DNA of 64,000 nucleotides. It comes from UBA12170 sp964293475. Lineage in GTDB: Bacteria; Bacteroidota; Bacteroidia; Bacteroidales; UBA12170. The position numbers were made by a program, and so were the translations under genes. Under the pieces are notes generated by a model, which saw only the letters and a program-made list of their open reading frames with translations, ran no database searches and was not told the DNA's origin. The stretch is taken from NCBI GenBank assembly GCA_964293475.1, contig CAXYYJ010000020.1:15666-79665 (forward strand), in the 5' to 3' direction. This document shows positions 25,307-32,879 of this stretch, piece after piece (within the stretch, counting starts at the first letter, position 1; each line of letters opens with the position of its first letter).

Positions 25307-26968
25307 ATGTTGCTTCAGCTTTCTATCTCCAACTATGTTCTAATTGAGAACCAAACCATTTATTTTAGTAATGGTTTCTCAGTTTTAACCGGAGAAACAG
25401 GTGCGGGTAAATCAATAGTTCTGGGTGCCTTAGCATTGCTTCTGGGCGAAAGAGCTGATAGTGATGTAGTTAAAGAAGAAGATAAAAAATGTATTATTGA
25501 AGGTCATTTTGATATTTCCAGTTTGGGGTTAAATGCCTTTTTTAATCAAAATGATCTGGATTTCGAAGATATCTGCATCCTGAGAAGAGAAATAACACGC
25601 GCAGGAAAAAGCAGAGCCTTTGTTAACGATACTCCTGTTAATCTCAATGTACTGAAGAGTTTGGGTGAAAATCTGATGGATATTCATTCCCAAAATCAAA
25701 ATCACCAACTTAACAGCTCCTCATTCAGACTTTCTATTGTTGATGCATATAGTGCTCATCATGAGCTTCTTGGTGAGTATCATGAGCTTTATAAAAACTA
25801 TAAAAAGGGGATAATTGACCTTCAAATTCTCAGGAATACGCTGCACAATCATCTTGTTGAACAGGAATACAGGCAATTTCTGTATAATGAATTGGAGCAG
25901 GCAGGTTTAAAGCCGGGTGAGCAGAATGAGTTGGAAGATGAATTACGAGTTCTAACTCACAGCGAGGATATAAAAAATGCACTGTTTTTTTGCGACAATA
26001 AATTATATAGCGGTGATTTAAATATAGTTGAACAGCTAAATGAAGTGCATGCACGAATAAAAAAGATAGCAGATTATAACCTTAAATTTGCCAGCCTTGA
26101 TGGTCGTCTCACTTCATGCATTATTGAGTTAAAAGATATTGGTGAAGAATCGGCATCTTTAAATGATGAATTTCAGTTCGATCCACAAAGACTATCACAG
26201 ATAACCGAAAGGCTTGATTTGATTTATACCCTCACCCGAAAACACAGACTAAATCATTCCGATGAGCTAATTGTACTTAGAGAAGATATATCTGATAAAA
26301 TATTTTCAGTGGGAAATTTAGAGCAGGATGTGCAAAAATTGGAGAGTGAATTGGACTTGCAACTGAAAAAGCTCAGAGTTCTGGCAGCTCAACTTAATAA
26401 AAACAGAGTATCATCTGCGTCAATAATCGAAGCATTACTTGTGGAACAACTAAAAGAGCTGGGAATGCCCAAAGCAAGTTTTAAAGTCGAAGTAGTATCC
26501 CAATCAGAACTAATGGCTGACGGTACCGATTATGTTCAATTTCTATTTAGTGCAAACGCTGGTTCTAAACTTTCTGAAATGAGCAAAGTTGCATCAGGAG
26601 GTGAGCTTTCGCGGATAATGCTATCCCTGAAGTATGTTTTGGCACTAAAAAAATCAATTCCAAGCATTGTTTTTGATGAAATTGATAGTGGAGTTTCTGG
26701 TGAAATTGCAGATAAACTTGCAAAGCTTTTATCATCGCTGGGACTGCGAATTCAGGTGATTTCTATCTCTCATTTACCCCAAATGGCGGCACGTGCCCAA
26801 CATCATTATTTGGTTTATAAGGAAAATGACTCTATTTTTACCCGCTCAAAAATTAAAAAATTGGATGAAAAAGAACGCCTTTATGAGATAGCAGCCATGT
26901 TAAGTGGTTCAAAAATAGGTGATTCTGCTTTGGAACATGCCAAAGAATTATTGAATAACAAAAGCTAA
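25307..26968 (+). CDS. recN: DNA repair protein RecN
   Basis: This 553-residue SMC-like ATPase acts early in repair of double-strand breaks. The N-terminal head has Walker A GETGAGKS (29-36) and a Q-loop region around HSQNQNHQL. The middle of the protein is coiled coil (about 155-370). The C-terminal head carries the ABC signature ASGGELSRIMLSLK and Walker B SIVFDEIDSGVSGEIA, then ISHLPQMAARA. Length is normal for the family. It ends the conserved bamD-recN block and fabI follows after 15 bases. Confidence 0.96.
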   Translation: MLLQLSISNYVLIENQTIYFSNGFSVLTGETGAGKSIVLGALALLLGERADSDVVKEEDKKCIIEGHFDISSLGLNAFFNQNDLDFEDICILRREITRAGKSRAFVNDTPVNLNVLKSLGENLMDIHSQNQNHQLNSSSFRLSIVDAYSAHHELLGEYHELYKNYKKGIIDLQILRNTLHNHLVEQEYRQFLYNELEQAGLKPGEQNELEDELRVLTHSEDIKNALFFCDNKLYSGDLNIVEQLNEVHARIKKIADYNLKFASLDGRLTSCIIELKDIGEESASLNDEFQFDPQRLSQITERLDLIYTLTRKHRLNHSDELIVLREDISDKIFSVGNLEQDVQKLESELDLQLKKLRVLAAQLNKNRVSSASIIEALLVEQLKELGMPKASFKVEVVSQSELMADGTDYVQFLFSANAGSKLSEMSKVASGGELSRIMLSLKYVLALKKSIPSIVFDEIDSGVSGEIADKLAKLLSSLGLRIQVISISHLPQMAARAQHHYLVYKENDSIFTRSKIKKLDEKERLYEIAAMLSGSKIGDSALEHAKELLNNKS

Positions 26969-26983
26969 ACTAAAAACTGAATC

Positions 26984-27814
26984 ATGGCATATAATTTATT
27001 AAAAGGAAAAAAAGGAATTATTTTCGGTGCTTTAAACGAGATGTCTATCGCATGGAAAGTAGCAGAAAAATCATATGAACAAGGCGCCGAGTTTTTGCTG
27101 ACCAATACTCCGGTTAGCATGAGACTTGGAACCATCGACGAGTTAGCTGTCAAATGCAATACAGAAGTTATCCCTGCTGACGCTACCAGCGACGAAGATT
27201 TGGAAAATCTGGTTTTGAAAGCCATTGAAAAATATGGTAAACTCGATTTCGTTCTTCACAGTATTGGAATGTCGCCCAATGTTCGTAAAAAATTAACCTA
27301 CGATAAGCTTAACTACGAATATTATCATAAAACATTGGATATAAGTGCTTTGTCATTTCATAAAGTGATTGCAATACTTAAAAAGCACGATGCTATGAAT
27401 GAATGGGGCTCCATTGTTGCTCTCTCTTACGTGGCGGCGCAACGCACACTTTACGGTTACAACGATATGGCCGATGCCAAAGCTCTTTTAGAATCTATAG
27501 CCCGCAGTTTTGGTTATATTTACGGTAGAGAGAAAAAAGTTAGAATAAATACCATCAGCCAATCGCCTACCCTAACCACCGCAGGTAGTGGAGTTAAAGG
27601 CATCGATGGTTTGATGGATTTTACGGAGCGTATGTCGCCACTGGGCAACGCCACCGCAGAGGAATGTGCCGATTATTGTATCACACTTTTTAGCGATTTA
27701 ACTAAAAAGGTAACCATGCAAAACTTATATCACGATGGAGGTTTCAGTAGCATGGGTATGAGCTTAAAGGCCATGACGCAATACGAAAAAAGTTTCGACA
27801 CGATAGGAGATTAA
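26984..27814 (+). CDS. fabI: Enoyl-[acyl-carrier-protein] reductase
   Basis: This 276-residue short-chain dehydrogenase-type enzyme reduces trans-2-enoyl-ACP with NAD(P)H in the last step of each fatty-acid elongation cycle. The N-terminus LLKGKKGIIFGALNEMSIAWKVA is the FabI cofactor fold. The active site is the Y-x6-K pattern in YNDMADAK, preceded by LSYVAAQRTLYG. The C-terminal substrate-binding section contains SPTLTTAGSGVKGIDGLMDF. Length is slightly above the E. coli enzyme. A good terminator follows, closing the recN-fabI transcript. Confidence 0.95.
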   Translation: MAYNLLKGKKGIIFGALNEMSIAWKVAEKSYEQGAEFLLTNTPVSMRLGTIDELAVKCNTEVIPADATSDEDLENLVLKAIEKYGKLDFVLHSIGMSPNVRKKLTYDKLNYEYYHKTLDISALSFHKVIAILKKHDAMNEWGSIVALSYVAAQRTLYGYNDMADAKALLESIARSFGYIYGREKKVRINTISQSPTLTTAGSGVKGIDGLMDFTERMSPLGNATAEECADYCITLFSDLTKKVTMQNLYHDGGFSSMGMSLKAMTQYEKSFDTIGD

Positions 27815-27822
27815 AAAAATCG

Positions 27823-27852
27823 GGCTGTTCCAATTCAGGAGCAGCCTTTTTT
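27823..27852 (+). terminator. Terminator after fabI
   Basis: GGCTGTTCC pairs with GGAGCAGCC around a 6-base loop and is followed by TTTTTT. Confidence 0.85.
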
Positions 27853-27950
27853 ATGTCATTATCTGTTAACTTTCCGCAAGATTTTTTTATCCATTTTGGT
27901 TAATAAAATCTAATTTTGTTAATAACATTTTTATTCGCTTTTTGTAAAAA

Positions 27951-27988
27951 TGAATATTTTTGCACCCAAAACTGAATAAATATTCTAA
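27951..27988 (+). promoter_or_regulatory. argR promoter with ARG boxes (autoregulation site)
   Basis: A perfect ARG-box core TGAATAAATATTC (TGAAT-W4-ATTC) lies at 27973-27985, just before the argR ATG at 27990. A weaker copy, TGAATATTTTTGC (27951-27963), lies 22 bases upstream centre to centre and overlaps the -7 box TATTTTTG (27955-27962). This tandem layout is how ArgR hexamers bind their own promoter. Confidence 0.65.
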
Positions 27989-27989
27989 A

Positions 27990-28460
27990 ATGGCAACAAA
28001 ATCAGAACGACTCTCCGAAATTCGCAAGATTATAAATACCAACAAAATTCACAGACAGGAAGAATTATTATCGCTTTTGGTTAACAGAGGCTATGACACA
28101 ACTCAAGCTACCCTGTCGCGCGATTTAAGAGAATTGAAAGTTGGTAAAATTCACGATATTCACTTTGGAACCATCTATTTTATCCCCGAAGAAATAATTC
28201 TCCTCGATGGAGAAGTGAAGCCACCGTTGCAAGGTATTGTTTCTCTGGAAGTTTCCGGACAAATGGGTGTTTTAAAAACTTTACCAGGTTTTGCCAATAG
28301 TGTTGCTGTTAAAGTTGACGAGAAAGAAATTCCTGGAATTATGGGTACCATTGCAGGAAACGATACCATACTAATGATTTTAAAGGAAGGGGTTGGAAAG
28401 CAACAGGCCTTGGATGCTTTGGGCTCTCATTTCCCCGAATTGTTAGATATTTTAATTTAA
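27990..28460 (+). CDS. argR: Arginine repressor
   Basis: This protein of about 156 residues is ArgR, the arginine-sensing repressor of arginine and carbamoyl-phosphate genes. The N-terminal winged helix contains RLSEIRKIINTNKIHRQEELLSLLVNRGYDTTQATLSRDLRELKV. The C-terminal oligomerisation and arginine-binding domain contains PGFANSVAVKVD and GTIAGNDTILMIL, with the GNDT motif holding the arginine-binding aspartate. I chose the ATG at 27990 because the family starts there and because upstream lie the promoter and operator. It is followed by carA and carB, which it probably controls. Confidence 0.93.
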   Translation: MATKSERLSEIRKIINTNKIHRQEELLSLLVNRGYDTTQATLSRDLRELKVGKIHDIHFGTIYFIPEEIILLDGEVKPPLQGIVSLEVSGQMGVLKTLPGFANSVAVKVDEKEIPGIMGTIAGNDTILMILKEGVGKQQALDALGSHFPELLDILI

Positions 28461-28466
28461 TTGCGC

Positions 28467-28495
28467 TCCCCGCTCATTCAGCGGGGATTTTTTTT
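28467..28495 (+). terminator. Terminator hairpin between argR and carA
   Basis: TCCCCGCT (28467-28474) pairs with AGCGGGGA (28480-28487) around CATTC and runs into eight T residues. It ends only 8 bases before the carA ATG, so it could attenuate carAB as well as end argR. Confidence 0.8.
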
Positions 28496-28503
28496 AAACG
28501 ACC

Positions 28504-29583
28504 ATGAGAAAGATAAAACTAATATTAGAAGATGGCCAGGTTTTCGAAGGAGAACATTTTGGTTTTCCAATCAGTGTGGCAGGTGAAATAGTCTTCAACA
28601 CAGCAATGACAGGTTATCCCGAAAGTCTTACAGATCCATCCTATAAAGGCCAGATTCTGGTGGCCACTTTCCCGCTGATAGGAAATTACGGAGTGCCAGG
28701 TGATTCTGTTAAAAATAAAATTTTTGAGTACTATGAGTCCGATATTATTCATGTCGAAGCACTTGTTATTTCTCACTATTCTGAGGAATTTAGTCATTGG
28801 AACGCTCAAAAAAGCTTGCATGACTGGATGATAGAACATAAAATTCCAGGAATTCATGGTGTAGATACCCGCCGTATAACTCAGATTATTCGTGAAAATG
28901 GAACCATGAAGGCGAAATTAGTTTTGGAAGACGATGATATAGAATTTGTTGATACTGAGCTTATAAACTGGGTGGATCGGGTTAGTATTAAGAATAAGGA
29001 GGAATATGGTGATGGCGAATATAAAATTCTACTGGTGGATTGTGGGGTGAAAAACAACATCATCCGCCGCTTAATCCGCAATAAGGCTACTGTTTTGCGG
29101 GTACCCTGGGATTATGATTTTAATGCAGAAGATTTCGATGGATTATTTATCTCCAACGGTCCCGGCGATCCGGTTCAGTGTCAGGCAACTATACGCCATC
29201 TTGCATCAGCGCTTCAAAAAGACACCCCTATTTTTGGAATATGTCTGGGGCATCAGCTTCTGGCTTTGGCGGGCGGAGCAAAGACTTATAAATTGAAATA
29301 TGGACATAGAAGCCATAATCAGCCAGTGGTTTATCTTCCCACACAAAGGGCTTATATCACATCGCAAAATCATGGTTATGCGGTTGACGAGCTAACCATT
29401 GGAAAAGAATGGGAGCCAACGTTCAGAAATCTGAACGACGATACCAACGAAGGATTGCGCCATATTTTTAAACCCGTTTTTAGTACTCAGTTTCACCCGG
29501 AAGCCAGCGGCGGACCTACCGACACAGATTTTCTTTTCGATGATTTTATGGAAATGGTTAAAATTAGAAAACATGCAAAATAA
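28504..29583 (+). CDS. carA: Carbamoyl-phosphate synthase, small (glutaminase) subunit
   Basis: This 359-residue subunit releases ammonia from glutamine and passes it to CarB to make carbamoyl phosphate for arginine and pyrimidines. The N-terminal domain starts LILEDGQVFEGEHFG and includes VFNTAMTGYPESLTDPSYKGQI. The class I amidotransferase domain has ISNGPGDP, the nucleophile C247 in GICLGHQLLALAGG, and the catalytic H331 and E333 in QFHPEASGGP. It overlaps carB by 11 bases. It is downstream of argR, with a terminator hairpin between. Confidence 0.96.
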   Translation: MRKIKLILEDGQVFEGEHFGFPISVAGEIVFNTAMTGYPESLTDPSYKGQILVATFPLIGNYGVPGDSVKNKIFEYYESDIIHVEALVISHYSEEFSHWNAQKSLHDWMIEHKIPGIHGVDTRRITQIIRENGTMKAKLVLEDDDIEFVDTELINWVDRVSIKNKEEYGDGEYKILLVDCGVKNNIIRRLIRNKATVLRVPWDYDFNAEDFDGLFISNGPGDPVQCQATIRHLASALQKDTPIFGICLGHQLLALAGGAKTYKLKYGHRSHNQPVVYLPTQRAYITSQNHGYAVDELTIGKEWEPTFRNLNDDTNEGLRHIFKPVFSTQFHPEASGGPTDTDFLFDDFMEMVKIRKHAK

Positions 29584-32500
29584 ACCCCAAAAAGTTTTAA
29601 TTCTTGGATCGGGAGCCTTAAAGATAGGCGAGGCAGGAGAATTCGACTACAGTGGTTCTCAGGCTCTTAAAGCCCTAAAGGAAGAATCAGTTTACACCAT
29701 TCTCATTAATCCAAACATTGCCACAGTTCAAACCACAGAAGAACTGGCCAATAAGGTTTATTTATTGCCAATAACTGTTCCATTTGTTGAGAAAGTGATT
29801 CAGAAGGAAAAACCTGATGCCATTATTTTGTCTTTCGGCGGTCAAACTGCCCTAAATTGTGGTTTGGAGCTGGAGGAATCTGGAATTCTGAAAAAATATA
29901 ACGTGAAAGTTTTGGGGACTCCGGTTTCATCAATAAAAGTGACCGAAGACAGACAGCTTTTTGCCGATTTATTGCGGTCAATTGATGTCTATACACCAAA
30001 GAGCGAATCTGCAATTAATATGCCCGAAGCCATGGCGGCGGCTCAAAGAATCGGATTTCCAATTATTGTTAGAGCAGCGTTTACATTGGGTGGACAAGGC
30101 AGTGGATTTTGCAAAAATGAACAGGAATTGGTGGAACTTGCAACACATGCCTTTTCCTTTTCAGGCCAAATTCTTATAGAAGAATCTTTAAAAGGATGGA
30201 AAGAAGTGGAGTATGAAGTGGTTAGGGATAGGTTCGATAATTGTATAACCGTGTGCAATATGGAGAATTTCGATCCTCTTGGAATCCATACGGGCGAAAG
30301 CATTGTGGTGGCTCCTTCGCAGACATTAAGCAATTCCGAGTATCATAAGCTAAGGGAAATTTCCATAAAAATCATTAGAAAAGTGGGTGTGGTGGGAGAG
30401 TGTAATGTGCAATTTGCGCTTGACCCAAATTCAGAGGATTACCGCGTAATTGAAGTTAATGCTCGTTTATCACGTTCATCTGCTCTTGCAAGCAAAGCCA
30501 CTGGCTATCCGTTGGCTTTTGTGGCTGCCAAATTAGCCTTGGGTTATGGATTGCCCCAAATTAGAAACTCCATCACAAAGACAACCACAGCTTTTTTTGA
30601 ACCCGCTTTAGACTATGTAATCTGTAAACTTCCCCGCTGGGATTTGGCTAAATTTGAAGGAGTTAATAGAAATCTGGGCTCTTCGATGAAAAGTGTTGGC
30701 GAAGTAATGGCCATTGGAAGAAGTTTTGAAGAAGCCATTCAAAAAGGGCTCAGAATGCTTGGCATGGGAATGCATGGTTTTACGGGCAATTTATTGCATC
30801 TTGAAGACCAAATTGAAGAAAAGCTGAAAAACCCCACAGATTTGCGGATTTTTTATTTAGCCGAGGCCTTTAAGTTGGGTTATACCATCGATGCCATTCA
30901 TCAACTCACAGGAATTGACAATTGGTTTCTGGTTCAGCTAAAAAATATCATCGATTTCGAAAAGCAATTGGTAAGCCTGACAAGCCTTGAAAGCATTGAC
31001 AAAAATACCATGAAGAAAGCCAAGCAATTGGGATTTTCCGATTTTCAGTTGGCTCGAATGGTCATGAAATCTGGAAATTTGAACGTGGATAAAGACCTGA
31101 TGAAGGTAAGAGAATACAGAAAAAGCCTGGGGGTTTTGCCCGTAGTGAAGCAAATTGATACCATGGCTGCTGAATTCCCTGCACAAACCAACTATTTATA
31201 TCTCACTTATCACGGCGATTTTCATGATATTGAGCTCGAAAAAGACGGAAAATCTATCATTGTGTTGGGTTCCGGAGCTTATAGAATTGGCAGCAGTGTG
31301 GAATTTGATTGGGCGGCTGTTACCACTGTTGAAAGCATAAAGAAGAAAAATTTCAGGGGTGTTATGATAAATTATAACCCCGAAACAGTCAGTACCGACT
31401 ACGATATCAGCGATCGTCTTTTTTTCGATGAGCTTAGCCTTGAAAGAGTGATGGATATTGTTGATTTGGAGCAACCCAGGGGGGTTATTGTCTCCATGGG
31501 TGGACAAATTCCCAACTCTCTTGCCCGCCGTTTGGCTGCCCAAAACATCAAACTTCTTGGAACATCGGCCCAAAGTATTGACAGAGCCGAAGATCGGTTT
31601 AAATTCTCAGAAATGCTCGATAAACTCGGAATTGACCAACCCCGATGGCAGGAAGTGACTCATATGGAAGAAGTTTTTCAATTTGTTCAGGATGTTGGTT
31701 TTCCAGTTCTTATTCGCCCATCCTACGTTTTGTCGGGAGCAGCCATGAATGTGGTTTCCAATATTGACGAGTTAACCTATTTTCTCGAAGTAGCAACCGA
31801 TGTGTCGAAGCAACATCCGGTGGTTATATCAGAGTTTCTAACGCATACCAAAGAAATAGAGTTTGATGCCGTTGCCCAAAACGGAGAAATTAAACTCTAT
31901 GCCATTTCGGAGCATATTGAGTTTGCAGGAGTTCATTCGGGCGATGCAACTTTGGTTTTTCCTCCGCAGAAAGTTTATTTTGAAACCATCAGGCGGGTGA
32001 AAAAGGTTTCGAGAGAAATAGCCCGTGAGTTGAATATTTCAGGGCCTTTCAATATTCAATTTCTTGCACGCGATAACTTTATTAAAGTAATAGAGTGTAA
32101 TTTAAGGGCTTCGAGGAGTTTCCCTTTCGTGAGCAAGGTATTGAACGAAAATTTTATTGATTTGGCCACCCGAATCATGCTTGGAGAAGATGTTCAAAAG
32201 CCTAATAAATCCATTTTCGACATAGATTATATTGGGGTGAAAGCCTCTCAGTTTTCTTTTTCTCGATTAACCCATGCCGATCCTGTTTTGGGGGTAGATA
32301 TGTCATCAACCGGCGAAGTGGGTTGCATTGGCAACAGCTTTTACGAGGCAGTTTTGAAATCTATGCTTTCTGTGGGTTACCGTATTCCTGAGAAAGGCGT
32401 TCTCATTTCTTCGGGCGATTCGCGCAGTAAGGTTGAATTGGTTCAGGCTTGCAAAATGTTACAGAACCTCAATCTTAAAATTTATGCTACCCCCGGAAGT

Positions 32501-32803
32501 CATCATTTTCTCAAGGAACATGGCGTTGATTCTCAAATTGCCTATTGGCCCGACGATCAGGGTTCGCCCAATACTTTGGAGCTTTTAGAGAACAAAAAAG
32601 TTGATTTAGTGGTAAATATCCCCAAAAATCTAAGTTCCCAGGAATTAAACAACGACTATCAAATCAGACGGAATGCGGTAGACAGAAATATCCCCATTTT
32701 GACCAATGCACGTCTGGCTTCGGCTTTTATTATATCTTTCTGCACGTTCTCCATCGACGATCTGGAAGTGAAAAGCATGGGCGAGTACGAAATAGTCAGA
32801 TAG
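29573..32803 (+). CDS. carB: Carbamoyl-phosphate synthase, large subunit
   Basis: This protein of about 1076 residues has the two homologous ATP-grasp halves of CarB, one phosphorylating bicarbonate and one phosphorylating carbamate, and a C-terminal allosteric domain. Visible are KVLILGSGALKIGEAGEFDYSG at the start, IIVRAAFTLGGQGSGF and EVNARLSRSSALASKATGYPLA in the first half, and SIIVLGSGAYRIGSSVEFDW and VLIRPSYVLSGAAMNVV in the second. The ATG at 29573 lies inside the carA end and fits the family start. Opening residues of each half vary slightly from E. coli (ALKIGEAGEF, AYRIGSSVEF), which is common in Bacteroidota. Likely repressed by ArgR through the upstream promoter. Confidence 0.96.
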   Translation: MQNKPQKVLILGSGALKIGEAGEFDYSGSQALKALKEESVYTILINPNIATVQTTEELANKVYLLPITVPFVEKVIQKEKPDAIILSFGGQTALNCGLELEESGILKKYNVKVLGTPVSSIKVTEDRQLFADLLRSIDVYTPKSESAINMPEAMAAAQRIGFPIIVRAAFTLGGQGSGFCKNEQELVELATHAFSFSGQILIEESLKGWKEVEYEVVRDRFDNCITVCNMENFDPLGIHTGESIVVAPSQTLSNSEYHKLREISIKIIRKVGVVGECNVQFALDPNSEDYRVIEVNARLSRSSALASKATGYPLAFVAAKLALGYGLPQIRNSITKTTTAFFEPALDYVICKLPRWDLAKFEGVNRNLGSSMKSVGEVMAIGRSFEEAIQKGLRMLGMGMHGFTGNLLHLEDQIEEKLKNPTDLRIFYLAEAFKLGYTIDAIHQLTGIDNWFLVQLKNIIDFEKQLVSLTSLESIDKNTMKKAKQLGFSDFQLARMVMKSGNLNVDKDLMKVREYRKSLGVLPVVKQIDTMAAEFPAQTNYLYLTYHGDFHDIELEKDGKSIIVLGSGAYRIGSSVEFDWAAVTTVESIKKKNFRGVMINYNPETVSTDYDISDRLFFDELSLERVMDIVDLEQPRGVIVSMGGQIPNSLARRLAAQNIKLLGTSAQSIDRAEDRFKFSEMLDKLGIDQPRWQEVTHMEEVFQFVQDVGFPVLIRPSYVLSGAAMNVVSNIDELTYFLEVATDVSKQHPVVISEFLTHTKEIEFDAVAQNGEIKLYAISEHIEFAGVHSGDATLVFPPQKVYFETIRRVKKVSREIARELNISGPFNIQFLARDNFIKVIECNLRASRSFPFVSKVLNENFIDLATRIMLGEDVQKPNKSIFDIDYIGVKASQFSFSRLTHADPVLGVDMSSTGEVGCIGNSFYEAVLKSMLSVGYRIPEKGVLISSGDSRSKVELVQACKMLQNLNLKIYATPGSHHFLKEHGVDSQIAYWPDDQGSPNTLELLENKKVDLVVNIPKNLSSQELNNDYQIRRNAVDRNIPILTNARLASAFIISFCTFSIDDLEVKSMGEYEIVR

Positions 32804-32835
32804 TTTTTTTATTTATTGTGGAGAAGCGAATCTGA

Positions 32836-32879
32836 ATTGATTATATTGTAGTCTTATTATTGACTAAAATATAATCAAT
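32836..32879 (+). promoter_or_regulatory. Long inverted repeat covering the dnaE-type start codon
   Basis: ATTGATTATATTGTAGTC (32836-32853) and GACTAAAATATAATCAAT (32862-32879) are reverse complements at 17 of 18 positions, with an 8-base loop. The right arm ends on the first two bases of the ATG. It is either a dyad operator or an RNA hairpin that hides the start codon. It lacks a T run, so it is not a normal terminator. Confidence 0.7.
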
